In this document: in pieces, positions 1-12,460 of the stretch
Numbering within the stretch: position 1 is the first letter of the stretch
How the letters are laid out: every line of letters starts with the position of its first letter
Assembly: GCA_021234155.1 (NCBI GenBank)
Contig: JAJEKV010000013.1
Span: 5,214,775 to 5,278,774 of the forward strand
DNA from: Isoetes taiwanensis
Lineage: Eukaryota > Streptophyta > Lycopodiopsida > Isoetales > Isoetaceae
Reading direction: 5' to 3'
DNA length: 64,000 bases
Position numbers and translations under genes: made by a program
Notes under the pieces: model-generated
The model's database searches: none
The model's input: only the letters and a program-made list of their open reading frames with translations
What the model was told of the DNA's origin: nothing

Positions 1-545
1 CCTTTGGCCTAGCAGTATTGGTATTACAAAGAAGTTCGAAGAACTTCGCAAGATAGCAGCCCCCCATCGGCATGACTTGACAAAGGCAGAAAAGTGAAAA
101 ATTGGGCGCACCATTGGCTCAAGAAAGCCCAGTAACATTTGAATTGTTAAAGGAAGCTTTAACAACCGCCCCGCCTTAACCCCTCGCCGCACCCCGGAAA
201 AGGACAAGTTAGTGGCGACGGGCCGCAAGCAAGATAGCCACAAAAAGGCTCATGCAAGAAGAGCGGTAATAGTGTACGACTCAAGGAAGATGAACGACGT
301 AAAACGCCACTACCGTAATGATGACCAAGAGCTGCTAGCGCTGTCGTATGCTGAGAACTGAGGCATTACCTCTTAGGGAGGAAGTTCCACCGACACCCAT
401 CACCGAGAGCTCCAAAGACGCTTTTCACGCAACCACATCTCAACTGAGGCAAAATAAGGTGGATGGAGTTTCTCGAGGAGTACAACTTCGAGATAGTTTA
501 CAAGCCCGGAAGCTTAATGTAGTAGCGTATGCGCGCTTCAAGGCA
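1..545 (+). pseudogene. Chromovirus RT thumb and RNase H fragment
   Basis: Bases 1-350 read, with frameshifts, as the end of a gypsy RT followed by RNase H. Recognisable pieces are ...NFAR.., a segment like LKEALTTAP and the RNase H piece VYDSRKMNDV..HY...DQELLAL. Further on, around 463-525, a frame reads WMEFLEEYNFEIVYKPG, the classic junction between RNase H and the linker to integrase in gypsy polyproteins. At least three frame changes and internal stops separate these pieces. The enzyme would have copied the element RNA into DNA; this copy cannot make a complete product. Confidence 0.8.
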
Positions 546-1039
546 TCCATCGACAACCAGGGGTGCACCGCAATCCAATCTCAACGCCTTCAGCGATTTT
601 TGGGAAAAGATAGAAGAAACCTTGCCAACAGATGTCGACTTCAAGGAAGTATGGGCAAGCCCGGCCCAAGGAAGCCGGTGAACGGACAAAGAGAGAGAAG
701 CCTTCAAAATTTAAAGAAGGAAGGTAACCTCCTATACCATAAGAACAAGTTGCGCGGCCGGAATCATCCGGAGTAAGGAAAGTTGATCCTCCACGACACC
801 CACAACAGCCCCAATAGTCTGGCCACGCAGATTCATGAAGACATACTTTAAAGTGCGAAAGTGCCATTTATTGGCCTGAATGAAGAAGCAGATAGCCCGC
901 TACATCAAGGAGGTCAACTATGCCAGCAAACAAAGGCGTAACAACTCAATACCGGGGCATTGGAACCATTAGCGGTGCCAAACGCTAAGTGGGAGGTCGT
1001 AGCATGGACTTCATAACAGATCGCCAAGGACAAGAAGAG

Positions 1040-1440
1040 GTAAGGATGCCTTGATGGTCGTGGGTCGACAAGTTGTCGAAGATGGCCCACTTTGTGCCTT
1101 GCGTGACCACGGACACAATGTATGGATACGGGAAAGCTCTTCACCAAAGAGATCTTCGACTCCATGGTATGCCAAGGAAAATTATTTCCGACCGAGATCC
1201 GGGTTCATCGGTGCCTTCCGGCGGGATCTCTTCACAACGCATTGGAACGGCCATGAGCACGGCCTATCACGCATTTGGATGGGCAAAACGGAGCGTGTCA
1301 ACAGTAATATTGGAAGACATGTTCAAACTATGTCCGAACAAGCAAGGTATGTGGGAGGAATTTATTCACTTGGTGGAGTTTGCATACAATAGCACTAAGC
1401 AGAATCATCCCAAATGTCGCCGCTCATGATCAACTACGGC
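1040..1440 (+). pseudogene. Chromovirus integrase core fragment
   Basis: The frame from 1073 reads SKMAHFVPC..TDT, then HGMPRKIISDRDP, which is the strand and loop around the second catalytic Asp of the retroviral-type integrase DDE core. After a frame change come SMSTAYH, a QTERVN-like piece, and VEFAYNS, the usual end of the catalytic core. The segment continues as INYGYQCLTP near 1430-1450. The catalytic region is broken by frameshifts and has lost residues around the Asp-Glu spacing, so it is not functional. Assignment to Ty3/gypsy integrase is firm. Confidence 0.88.
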
Positions 1441-1599
1441 TACCAATGCCTAACCCCGCACACTTGGCACAATCCCGTCAAAGTGGAAGTTTCACAAAGA
1501 AATGTTGAGCTTACATCACAAAGCTTTGTGGAAGAAGTTCGAGGATACCTTCTAGCGCCATGAGTCGGCAGAAGAGCATTGCCGACACAAACATCGGAC

Positions 1600-2097
1600 A
1601 AATGAGAATTCCAAGTTGGAGATGATGTGTGGCTCAAGATCAAGGTGAAGCAGCTTAAACTCAAGATCGAAAAATTGCAAGAAGCTTGCTCCAAGGTGGG
1701 CTGGACCCTTCCGTGAGTAGTCTAGAGAGTGGGTAACCAATCCTACAAGTTGGACTTGCCAAAGACACTTAAAGATCCACAAAGTCTTCCACGTGAGTCC
1801 TGGTCAAGAAGCATACTCCCAATCCAGAGGGAAGTTTTGGGACACTCCAAATCCATGTTGAAATGACGTAAGAGCAAATTGGAAATAGTTCCGTAGCTAA
1901 TTCTTGATAAAGCCTTCAAGAAAACAAGGAGATCGAGTTCCTCCAATACTTGGTCAAGTGGAAAACACTTGCCGTGCGGTTGGAAGACGACATGGGTACT
2001 TAAAAGAGATCTGGAAAACAGGTACCTACGCTTTATGGAGCAATGGGACGGCAAGGTCATCTCCAGAAATCGCCTCGTGCATGTTGATTGTGTAGAT
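1600..2097 (+). pseudogene. Integrase C-terminus and degraded chromodomain
   Basis: Around 1615-1700 one frame gives VGDDVWLKIKVKQLKLKI, like the GPY/F-type tail of gypsy integrases. Around 1925-2095 other frames give EIEFLQYLVKWK, and then a piece ending KVISRNRLVHVD. This LVKWK...W pattern is that of the chromodomain fused to integrase in chromoviruses, which guides insertion to modified chromatin. The aromatic cage is not intact and there are several frameshifts. The polyprotein ends at the TAG near 2094. Confidence 0.72.
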
Positions 2098-2895
2098 TAA
2101 TAGCTTACCTAGTTAAGAGACTTATTTATGCAACCTATGAGGTAAGGGCTTGCATGCTTGTTACCGGCGATGGGATTACTATGGTGATCCCTAGGACGCG
2201 GGTGTAATGTCAATGTAGGCATGACCGCTGTTCCGCTTGGAAAGTCTACTGTCCCCACTCCAAGTAGACTCCACCCGAGAGAAAGGAGGTCATTGAGGAA
2301 TGCATTGATAGGAAAAGCACCTCTAGCCCCATATATGCTTTGATAGGAGGAATCTGGCCTTCCACCTGGCCCATACCTGAAGGACCCATCCTCTATCCTA
2401 CCGGCAACTAAAGGTGTAGGCATGAGCCATATAGGCATTATAGGCGTTGTCTCCTACCACGATGGAAGAATCATCCTCTTCCTAATGGAGATTAGCCATG
2501 CATTCATGTAGATAGGTGGGTGGTCACCATATAACCAAAAATTTTATTTAATATTAATGGTACTAACGTGAGTGTTGACCTACAGCCGAGGTCTTAACTA
2601 TTTTAAGACTTGCAACACAATTTTGTTGTAATGTGTTGCAAAGGAATAAAGAGTACCTCAAGAATAATTGTACATATAATAATAAAATCAAACATTAGGA
2701 GTTATTGTTATAATGACATAAGTGATAACCAATGGATTGAATAATAGTATAATAATGTTCTATAAATATTACCTTGAGGTAATCCTATTAAATGTATAAC
2801 TATAGTAATAAGTATGTCCTATGCAAGAGGTTGATTGCGTGTCAAGAAGATCCCAAGGTGGGGAGACCCAATGGCTGTCATGACAACATCAATTC
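2098..2895 (+). other. Non-coding region between pol end and polypurine tract
   Basis: About 800 bases follow the chromovirus polyprotein. The first 350 are mixed in composition; 2520-2850 is strongly AT-rich. Short frames here match nothing I recognise. The position, between pol and the polypurine tract, fits the long 3' untranslated region of many plant gypsy elements. Confidence 0.45.
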
Positions 2896-2906
2896 AAGGG
2901 GGAGAA
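2896..2906 (+). promoter_or_regulatory. Polypurine tract (plus-strand primer site)
   Basis: The purine run AAGGGGGAGAA is followed directly by TGAC at 2907, the typical TG start of an LTR. It sits at the right place, downstream of pol, and marks where plus-strand DNA synthesis would begin. It also fixes the 5' edge of the 3' LTR. Confidence 0.6.
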
Positions 2907-3555
2907 TGACGCCCCAAGACGATATACGGTCTCAAGACGATACCGTATCAAGGGCCACGCATCGCCGCCCAAATGACGATACACCAACGTATACCCAGCA
3001 AGGATGCCCTAGGGGGCAACTTGCAATGGTGCGCACCATTAGCAATGCGCTGCGACCTTTAGACCTTAACCCATTAAAGGTAGACCAAGGGTCATGGAAA
3101 CCCTAAACCCTAGCCCGATAGTTTCATAAGGCACAAGCCTGTATATTCCCTTGTTCCGGACCTCGAGATCCGATTGGCTGCGAGTCAGAGGAGGAACCCA
3201 ACTCCCGCGATCTGTCGGTCTTTTTGTCCCGACACAGATCATCCTTCCGACCGCATCGAAGGCGAAAGACATGGGCGCCGACGGATGAGGAGTGAATCGA
3301 GGATCAGGTATTTTGACGATTGAATAGCTAAACCTTATTCCAGAATTTGAAGAGGTTTAGCCTATTAAATCACCCATGGTAACCAAGTCGATCCCCAGAT
3401 TGACTCTAACTAAAGAACCTATCCCTATATATTAGATTAGTTCTCATTTCTTATCTTTCGAGGATGATGGGCCGGATGTATTATTGGACTCATTGTATTT
3501 AGGAAGGGGGGGTAGAGACTTAAAGCTTAGTAGATGATGCTCAGTTAAGTCCTTC
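2907..3555 (+). repeat. Putative 3' LTR of the chromovirus
   Basis: It begins with TGAC immediately after the polypurine tract. The part from about 3103 onward recurs in inverted orientation at 3935-4352. No second direct copy is in the window, so the right edge is not fixed; homology between the two inverted copies stops near 3555. A TATATATT box lies near 3427. Confidence 0.45.
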
Positions 3556-4352
3556 GTAGCCGAATATTTTTCCGGCGCAGCCAGAGTTGCTCGCCGGGCA
3601 AGGCATGGGCCTCGGTGGCTGCCGGTGGTGTACACCTCCCGGGTTAAGCCAACGTGACCGCAGTGACCAGGTCACGGTCCACCGAAGGTGTACACCACCC
3701 ACACCGTGTACACCTCCAAAGCAAGCTGGGTCCATGCCTTTAAGGTGTACTTACCCCACTTTGCCCATGCCTGGCCCACACTCAAGCCATTAGACCTAGT
3801 CACCGATCCCTAGAGATCTTACACTGCAGGGATCGCCAAGGGTCCAACACCTAACCCTATTCTGCCACCGCCCCTTCACCCACAACCGTGGGGGCTCCCG
3901 TGCACACAGCGCCTAAATCCAGTAATGCACTAAGAGGGACTAGCTAGAGCATCATCTACTAAGCTTTAGTCTCTACCCCTCCCAATACAATGAAGTCCAC
4001 GTAATACATCCGGCCCATCATCCTAACATAAGAAATGAGAACTAATCTAATACGAGAGTTAGGTTCTTTAGTTAGAGTCAATCTCGTGATCACCTACACT
4101 AAGGGTGATTTAATAGGCTAAACCTATCGTTCAAAGGTCGAATAAGGTTTAGGCTATTCAATCGACCAAATACCGATCCCGGTTCACTCCTCCCCGATCC
4201 GGCGCCCATGTCTCCTGCTCCGCCTCGGATGCTGCCCAAGGATGATCCGACAAGCTGGGGCACACCGACAGATCGTGGGAGTTGGGATTGACTCCTCAAA
4301 GCGCATGCGGGAGCTCGGGAGGTCCGAGGGCTTAAAAGGGGAATGTTAGGGT
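3103..4352. repeat. Large imperfect inverted repeat with GC-rich core
   Basis: The left arm (about 3103-3555) and right arm (about 3935-4352) are reverse complements with many small differences. Landmarks shared by both are AAACCCTAA at the outer end, GCGATCTGTCGGT-like and GACATGGGCGCCG blocks, TTTAGCCTATTAAATCACCC, and GGATGATGGGCCGGATGTATTA near the inner end. The left arm coincides with the LTR-like region after the polypurine tract, so the right arm may be part of a second, inverted LTR. The ~380 bp core is GC-rich and holds three copies of the palindrome GTGTACAC (3628-3712). No coding frame is credible inside. Confidence 0.7.
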
Positions 4353-4355
4353 TTG

Positions 4356-5645
<1,290 letters not shown>

Positions 5646-6490
5646 TAGAATAAAACATGCTTCACTTTCATGCAATAAAGAGTTATGAGAAATGCAAAAG
5701 CAATCTTGAATTCAAAGCATGATCCTAATTGCATATATTCACATTATATTAACTTCTAGGGAATGGAGCTTGTCTTTGGTCAATGTAGATGCCTAGTTGG
5801 CGTTCTTATTTATACTCTCGATCCGATCGGACGCCAAGAAATCATATGAGCTCTATGAATAACAATTTTCCTTGGCACTGTTTCATTCGATCGATTGATA
5901 TGGACCTATATTTAGCTATAAGTATCAATGGTCATATGAGCACCAACGATTTTCTCATGAAATTGCTAGGTCAAATATGCATGAGCATTCATTCATTAAA
6001 GAAATTCGCTAGATCAAAGACTCATAATGACGCGATCGTTGACCTTCAAGTCTAGAATCGCATCATAAATATATGACTTTGTTATTTTTTCAAGCCATAC
6101 AAGCCATTCAATATAGTGGCGACAACTCACATGTTTTTTTTTTTAAGCCATTATAAATATAAGCCATTTGGGTATTTTACGCATACAAATCTAATAATTC
6201 AAGAATATTATCGCTGTTCAAATAGGCTTGGGACTAAAGTTTTACTCACCACTAGCTAATCCCTGCTATAATATTTTATCATGAAGCAAATACAAGTATT
6301 ATAATTTGCTTGGAGAAATTGAATATTTTAAAATATTTATACATTTACTGCCATAGCAACGATTGTAATAAATTTATGGAAGGGACAAGTTTCAATGGTT
6401 ACAAAACACAATTCTATTTATCATTCCAACTCTCTCAAATTAATTTATTGAAACCTTTTCCATTGTTCTCATATATCTCTACTAGCAAAT
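5646..6490. other. AT-rich stretch, nothing recognised
   Basis: Short unsupported frames only, for example an 88-codon frame at 5789-6055 that matches no family I know. No splice-like or repeat structure stands out. Confidence 0.4.
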
Positions 6491-6567
6491 AACATGTCAT
6501 TTCCGAAATCCAGCAATAGGTTTAGAGCATCATGTCATTTCCGATATCCAGCAATAGGTTTAGAGCA
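6491..6567 (+). repeat. 38 bp tandem duplication
   Basis: A 38 bp unit starting CATGTCATTTCCGA and ending GGTTTAGAGCAT occurs twice in direct succession with one substitution. Confidence 0.85.
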
Positions 6568-6744
6568 TCAGACGATAGAATAGCTCGGATGTAGCATGCT
6601 TCCAAAGTTGAATCTGGACCTGTCACTAGGTTATTCGCCTTTGAACCTTAGTCCTTAATTTTAAACAATACCAGAAGGTTGAAATTTCAACCATGTACTA
6701 TTAAACATCAAATGCAATGTGCATATGAAATACTTCAGCGATCA

Positions 6745-7770
6745 ATCTGCTGATCCCACCATTCAAATGGTAGCTCATGTCCTAAGAAACGTCTTCGAAA
6801 AGAAAAAATGGCCATCCCCCGCACGGATGTGACAAGCCCCAAATTTTTCCTTTCTCGACGAGGGGCTTACGGGAAATGAAGTGTCACCCCAGTTCGGCTG
6901 TTCTGATAAGCTTGAAATGCAGTTTTGACTTCGTATATGAATTCAAAGCATTCAATTTACTCTTAGACCAATCAGTAGGACCAACAGAGCCAAACTCGAC
7001 TCGCCATGGGCAATTACTAGTGGACCTTTCGCTCAACATGCTCGTCCCTGCCTACTAGTGTAATAAACATAGCATGCAAGCTTGAACCGGGTACTGGAGG
7101 GTTTTATTGTTCTCCCTTCCTTCAAACCTCAAGGAAACCCCCGCATGCAAGCTTTGAGCCACTTCAAAGGCAGGGAGGGCTGCCAAAACGCAAACCCTGG
7201 GATTTTGTAGGGTTTAAGTATCCAGTACCAAAGATGCTCCATCCGCTAATCCCACCGCTCAAATGGTAGCTCATGTCCCAAGAAACGCCTTCAAAAAAAA
7301 AAAATGGCTATCCCCGCACCTGATGTGACAAGCCCCAAATTTTCCCCTTTCCGACGAGTGCGCTGACGGGGAAATGAAGTGTCACCCCAGCTAAGCTTAT
7401 TCCGATAAGCTTGAAATGCGCTTTGACTTCAGATATCAGTTCAAAGCATCCAGTTTTACTTTTAAACCAATCAGTAGGACCAACAAAGCCAACCTCGACT
7501 CGCCATGGGCAATTACTAGTGGACCTTTTCCTAAACATGCTCGTCCCTGCCTACTAGTAATAAACATAGCATGCAAGTTTGAACCGGGTGCCCGGGAGGG
7601 GTTTTATTGTTCTCCATTCCTTCAACCCCTCGAAAAAACCCTCAGACGCAAGCTCACCGGCCATTTCAAAGGCGGGAGGGTTGCCAAACGCAAAACCCTA
7701 TAGATTTTGTAGGGTTTAAGTATCCGGGTACCAAAGATGCTCCATCTGGTAATCCCACCATTCAAATGGT
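6745..7770 (+). repeat. Tandem array of a ~500 bp repeat (array 1)
   Basis: Two monomers follow each other with periods of about 497 and 502 bp, measured on the landmark TAATCCCACC(A/G) at 6751, 7248 and 7750. Shared blocks include GTCTTCGAAAAG, GATGTGACAAGCCCCAAAT, GAAATGAAGTGTCACCCC, TCGCCATGGGCAATTACTAG, CTCGTCCCTGCCTACTAGT and TTTGTAGGGTTTAAGTATCC. The same unit forms a second array at 28.9-30.1 kb. Short open frames occur at equivalent positions but differ between copies, so coding is not supported. I do not recognise the family. Confidence 0.85.
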
Positions 7771-8225
7771 AGCTAGAGGTTGGACAAACAACGAAGTTAG
7801 GGTGTGAGCAGAGAGGGACGGCTATGGCCACGCCGGTTTCCAGTTTATAAACTGGCACCGAATTGTCTCCATATATCCACCAGCTTTTGCGTACCATCCA
7901 TTTGCGGTTTTGCACCGTGAATGCTGCATATTGTTGCCCTGATGCCATGCACAAGGGAGAAACACTGTGGAAAAAAAAAAGCCCTTAAAGCTAACCTTTC
8001 TGGCAAAATACTGAAGAATCAAAGGAGTAGTAAAAGTCGGAATTCGCCTCGGAGCTTCTGCTGCTTCGAAATCAAAGGACAGACTTGTTCCTTCCTCTTT
8101 GAAACCCTAAACCTAAAGTACAGGTTCTCGAGCCCTGCATGCCATTGGTTTTTTTTTTATTATTTATTTATTTGTGGAGGGTATGGGGGTAAACCATTGG
8201 TGATATGGAATTTAGACAATAAAAT
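7771..8225. other. Unique spacer after repeat array 1
   Basis: Mixed-composition sequence with overlapping short frames on both strands and no recognisable domain. A T-rich run lies near 8148-8172. Confidence 0.35.
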
Positions 8226-8227
8226 GC

Positions 8228-8350
8228 GGAGTGCACTCTAGATATACTGATTAGTATGCCTCATGCAATACGCCCATGAAATCATATGAAAACCATGCCA
8301 AAAAGCGTATAAAATCACAAAAAAAACCCCCTGTTATAATGCTACATATT
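8228..8350 (+). repeat. Dispersed ~200 bp repeat, partial copy 1
   Basis: It shares GTGCACTCTAGAT, TACGCC.ATGAAATC, AAAACC..G..AAAAGCGT and the AACCCCCTGTTAT-ATGCTACATAT end with the copies at 13089 and 22143. This copy is more diverged and lacks the first ~80 bases. Confidence 0.75.
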
Positions 8351-8838
8351 GATGTACTACCATCTTGAGTTTGGCTACTATAGGAATCATAATCTTGATA
8401 TTAAACCATCCCTTAATCCCATTGGCTAGAATTACGATGGACTGAGCACCATTTTGAATCCAGGCAGTTAGGTTGTTAACCTCAAAAGCAGGTAAATGAT
8501 TTCTTGAAGAAGGATAAGATCCGCTTTGTATTTTTGAATATTAGCCACAAATCCTCTTCTCTTTGTGGACCTTTAATTCCCTCGATTCCGTGAGCTTTCA
8601 TTGAGTAGAGAGTTTAGTCGGGCAATCTATAATGTTATCACCCTTGCTCCTAGTAAATTTAGTCGGACCATTATAGTCGACGGAAAAAAGATGAGTCGGC
8701 AATTTTCAAGGAGTTTCGGGCTGAAAATTGTCACCAATATTATCTTTTTTTTTCTTTCTAGCTTTTCTTTTTTCATTTATCTGATTTAAAATTGGAATCA
8801 ATATCTTGATTGTCCAAGTCAAATATGCCCAACACTTT
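8351..8838. other. AT-rich spacer, nothing recognised
   Basis: No family resemblance; a TTTAGTCGG word recurs between 8610 and 8670. Confidence 0.35.
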
Positions 8839-9635
8839 CTAGTTTGGGTGATTTTCTTGGCTAAGATCTAGGAACTCAGATTCGTATTCACTTAGACATA
8901 AATTTGAAGCCTTATCGCCACATGTAGACATTTGAGAAGCAAGATGACAATTACTTAAATGAAAATTAGAGAGAGTACTGACCAAATTTGAAGATACTTC
9001 CATCTCCTTTTTGAAGAGTATGTAATTCAAAGGAATTCCATCTCAAATAGCTCAAGACCCTGTAAAACCATGTATCTTGCTTTTCCTATCTATGTTTTTT
9101 TCTTTTTCCTCCTGAAGGTAGACTAGCATAGCTTCCTCTACAATGTTTTCCATGAATTTGTAATGTTTGTCATAGACATCATTAATTTTTTTGGTTTCTG
9201 GAAGGACAAGTGCATTTGACTTCAGTAAACTATTAGAACTTATGGTATGATTGTGAGATAAAGCACAATTGAGAGAATCAGAAGACAACAAAAGGTTCGT
9301 TGGCAGGGCAATGAGAAAGATTAGAATAGGAGATGGCACTACTGGTATGATAACAGTCGACCTCTACATTCTGGCATTAATAGTTTTGTATGCATGACTA
9401 AACTCCACTTGAGCTTAGTTGCATGCTTTAATGAGGTCCTCCAGGTATCCCTCATAGTTCTGATCATTCCCTCTTCCCTTATCAAGTTGTTTCCTAGTTT
9501 TGTTGTATAATTATCTTTGAGCCCCCTTGTTTTCAAGTGTAACACAATTGAGTTTGTGCTCTCGTTTTGACTACTTTGTTGTGTACTACTAGATATTGAA
9601 CAATTAAAAATTTTATCCCTTCTTATGAAAACCAC
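8839..9635 (-). pseudogene. Broken unidentified coding region
   Basis: Three minus-strand frames abut: 9635-9339, 9339-9052 and 9030-8839. The last two share a frame and are split only by a stop-containing gap of about 20 bases. The combined product would be about 260 residues, Lys/Glu/Ser-rich and without membrane segments. The first part has RGLKDNYTTK and a Thr/Lys-rich segment; the second has an acidic helix-like ENIVEEAMLVYLQEEKEKN. I do not recognise a family. Such end-to-end frames suggest one damaged ORF, but chance in AT-rich DNA is possible. Confidence 0.3.
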
Positions 9636-9664
9636 TTCACAGTCTTTATCTGAAGACTCTTGTA

Positions 9665-10080
9665 ATATCCCCCTTAAACCCCCTTTGGTTTGGGTGTATA
9701 TTCACACGGGGTTACTCGGCAATCGAGAGTCAGTCGGATGGGCATATTTGCCCTTTATTCCAAGATCTGGACTGTACATAGCAATCCCTCGCTTGTGGGT
9801 ATGCATGTACAAGTTTTTGTATACCGATATTAAGGTTTGCAAAATACTATAAGATTTGAGAGAATGTACTTAATGGTGTTAATTTTGTACATGTATTGTA
9901 AATTTTTGGGGCTCTCACCCCTACGAACCCCCGTGAATATGCACCCAAACCAAAGGGGTTTAAGGGGATTTTAATTTAAATGTGTCAAATACAATGGTTT
10001 GTTTTAATAATGTTAATGGTAGTTGTGTGTGAATGGTTTGTGTTAACTAAAATTTTTGGCCTTCTCGGGGCCTTAAGAAT
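9665..10080. mobile_element. Foldback/MITE element, copy 1 (left side truncated)
   Basis: The core is bounded by ATCCCCCTTAAACCCC and its inverse GGGGTTTAAGGGGAT, with CTTTGGTTTGGGTG / CACCCAAACCAAAG beside them (9665-9973). The sequence to the right, to about 10080, matches the right arm of the fuller copy at 19961-20678, but the left flank does not. This copy is therefore truncated or rearranged on the left. It has no coding capacity and would depend on an outside transposase. Confidence 0.75.
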
Positions 10081-11635
10081 GGTGTAGGGGTGCATGCATA
10101 TTGTGCATGGAGTTTCCTTAGTGCATGTAATATTGTGCATATAATATCTGTGGCATTGAGATTCCTTAGTGCATATGAATCATAATAGAAAATGGTATTA
10201 GAGCTAGAAACAAGCCATTACATTCAAGTCCTAATATTAATATTAAGTGTGACATAATACCATGATAGATAATAGACAAATGGTAACACATTTAAAAAAA
10301 AAAACATTAGTTCGGGACCAAAAACAAATCTGAAAAGAACATGTGCATCAACAAAACTAAGAATTTAGAAACATGCTAACAATGACAAGACGACCATCAT
10401 GGAAAAAAAATTTACAGAAATTTTTTGCCTATAAAATGAACCACCCGGGAAGTCAAATCACAATAACTGATACCTACCTTCTTCAAGCTTTAGAGACTGA
10501 TGAAACAAATCTTATCTTACTCTTTGCCATCTTACAAAATGGGTCACCATGGATGCATGTCATGGATTTGAGGCCTAGGCAAAATCCTAATCAAATACTT
10601 CTTTCCTCTTCCCTTTGGAATTGGCAACTGCCCATTCAAAATGGTCACATCTAGCTTGGGCATTTGTAGTTGGTCCCTATCCAACAAGGACACAAAACAA
10701 AAGACGTCACGATTCAAAGACTTAATAAGGTAACATAAAACTTGCATAAATTTCAACCTTTGCACGAGCACAAACAGCTACGCCCAACATTTGGTCCAGA
10801 CTTCTTGACTGTCCGGACAACAACGCAGGGTTCTTTGTGGCCTTTGCAAAGTGAGGTACTTTGGGCTGACTGTCCGGACAAGGCCTTTGCAAAGTGGGGT
10901 ACTTTGGGCCATTAGTTGCTTAATTCTTTTCCATTCCGCGGTGTATTAATCGACTTGTTATCCCGATTCTCACTTCCAACTTCTTCAATGACGTTTTTAG
11001 TTATGTCACCACATGGAGGTGGCTTTTAGGTTCCCTTCCTCCAAATGCTAACAATCACTTCTAACGCTTTTCTTTCACCATGTTTTACTAAAGATCGGAT
11101 GGTGCAAACCGGGCGTAAGCTTTTGAAATAACCTTCCATCTTTCTTACTAAGACAAATGCTCCCTTTCTCCTCATAACCCCCTGCTCAGAATGCACAAGC
11201 ATTGTCTTCTTGAGGCATGTACGTTTCGGAATTTGTCTGGCTGCCCACTACATTCCACATCATATGGCTCCAATTTCTTGGTCTTTTCCTCGCTTCTCGC
11301 AAAGAGAAACCGAGGAGCCAGTGTTAGTCTGTCAACATGCATGCACAAGGAAGATAATAAGGCAAGGAAATAGACAACTATTATCGCACTTCAATGCACT
11401 TCAATGTATGTGAAAGCCTCTATCAGAAAAATTGCCTACCATATCGTCAAATGGACTAATTTATTAACAAGAATCTAAACGCCCGAGTTTTTACGTAGTC
11501 CAATACTTCATTTCCTTTATATCTCAACCTTTGTGCAGCCCATGCTAACAATTTCTGGTCGTCAAGATTTCACGGTCCGCCTGCAGCCTCTTGGGGATCG
11601 GACAATATACTTGACAATATACTTCTATCTGCCTT
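10081..11635. other. Gene-poor stretch
   Basis: About 1.5 kb without a supported gene. A short direct repeat is present: CTGTCCGGACAA and GGCCTTTGCAAAGTG.GGTACTTTGGGC occur twice between 10808 and 10912. Short frames at 10373-10771 and 11191-11413 have no recognisable domain. The right end may include the decayed 3' end of the PPR gene that lies just beyond it. Confidence 0.4.
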
Positions 11636-11639
11636 TATG

Positions 11640-12460
11640 TTCTTACGCACCATTCTTTCATAAAAGATCTAGCACCGAACCTTTAGACTTGCATATCTTT
11701 GCAATCATTACACCCAATGCATCGGCATTTTGATCTTGCAAGCTCTCAAATAGTTTTGCTTGCCTCTCATTCTCTCCCATTTGGCATACATAACAACTAG
11801 AATCTTGGCAAGAACAACATCATCTATTAGTCCTTGCTTGACAATCTGACTATGAAGAAGCTTGCCTCCTCGCTTCTATAGCTCCTAAACCGCCACATGC
11901 TTTCGTGGTGCTTATGAATGTAACCTTGTTGGGAGCTATTCCCTCTAATTGCATGATGTCCCACCAGAAAGCAAGATAGTCATATCCATGTTGAGCAAAG
12001 CAGAAATAATTGCATTCCAAAACTATGTTCCTACTTGGCAATGTCCTAAAGACATTTTTCTATTCCTCGTAATCCCCCACACTTGGAATACATATCTACA
12101 AGTGTGCTTCCAATGAACATATCACATGTAAATTGCCTTTTGATAATCTCACAATGGAGGAGCTTGCCTTCTTCCGTGTTTAATGGAGGAGCTTGCCTTC
12201 TTCCAGTTTTTGATAATACCACATGCTTTAAGACACCGAAAACATGGCTTTATCCGGCTTCATGTCCATCTGTTTCATTTGTTTGAAATACTTAAAGACA
12301 GAGGGCCTGCTCCCTCGCCAGGTACATCCCGCAATTAAGGCACTCCAGAAACCAGATTTTGTTCCGCAAGCTCTCAAACGCATCAATAGCCAAAGCCATA
12401 GGAGGCACCCACATTTGGCATACATGTTAACCGAGTACTACCAATTACAACGCGTCTACT
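11640..12460 (-). pseudogene. PPR protein pseudogene
   Basis: PPR proteins bind organelle RNA through tandem ~35-residue helical repeats. Minus-strand frames give PPR-like pieces in order. At 12425 MYAKCGCLL begins a repeat that ends KQMKQMDMKPDKAMFSV. At 12041 MPSRNIV leads to LEGIAPNKVTFIS and KACGGLGAIE. Just downstream, LLHSQIVKQGLIDDVVLAK is followed by VMYAKW. These are the typical plant PLS-class patterns MYAKCG, PDKxTFxSxLKAC and LHSQIVKxG. The repeats are split by frameshifts and small duplications, for example a doubled GGAGGAGCTTGCCTTCTTCC near 12150-12205. No E or DYW domain is visible. The gene is clearly dead; its target cannot be told. Confidence 0.8.

Larger units (their letters stand above)
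1..3555 (+). mobile_element. Ty3/gypsy chromovirus remnant, 3' part
   Basis: This is the 3' part of an LTR retrotransposon whose 5' part lies outside the window. The order is RT thumb and RNase H, integrase, a degraded chromodomain, a non-coding stretch, a polypurine tract, then LTR-like DNA. That order defines the Ty3/gypsy chromovirus group. Every domain can be followed by similarity, but only by changing frame repeatedly, so the copy is inactive. The right limit is uncertain because the LTR-like part merges with one arm of a large inverted repeat. Confidence 0.85.
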
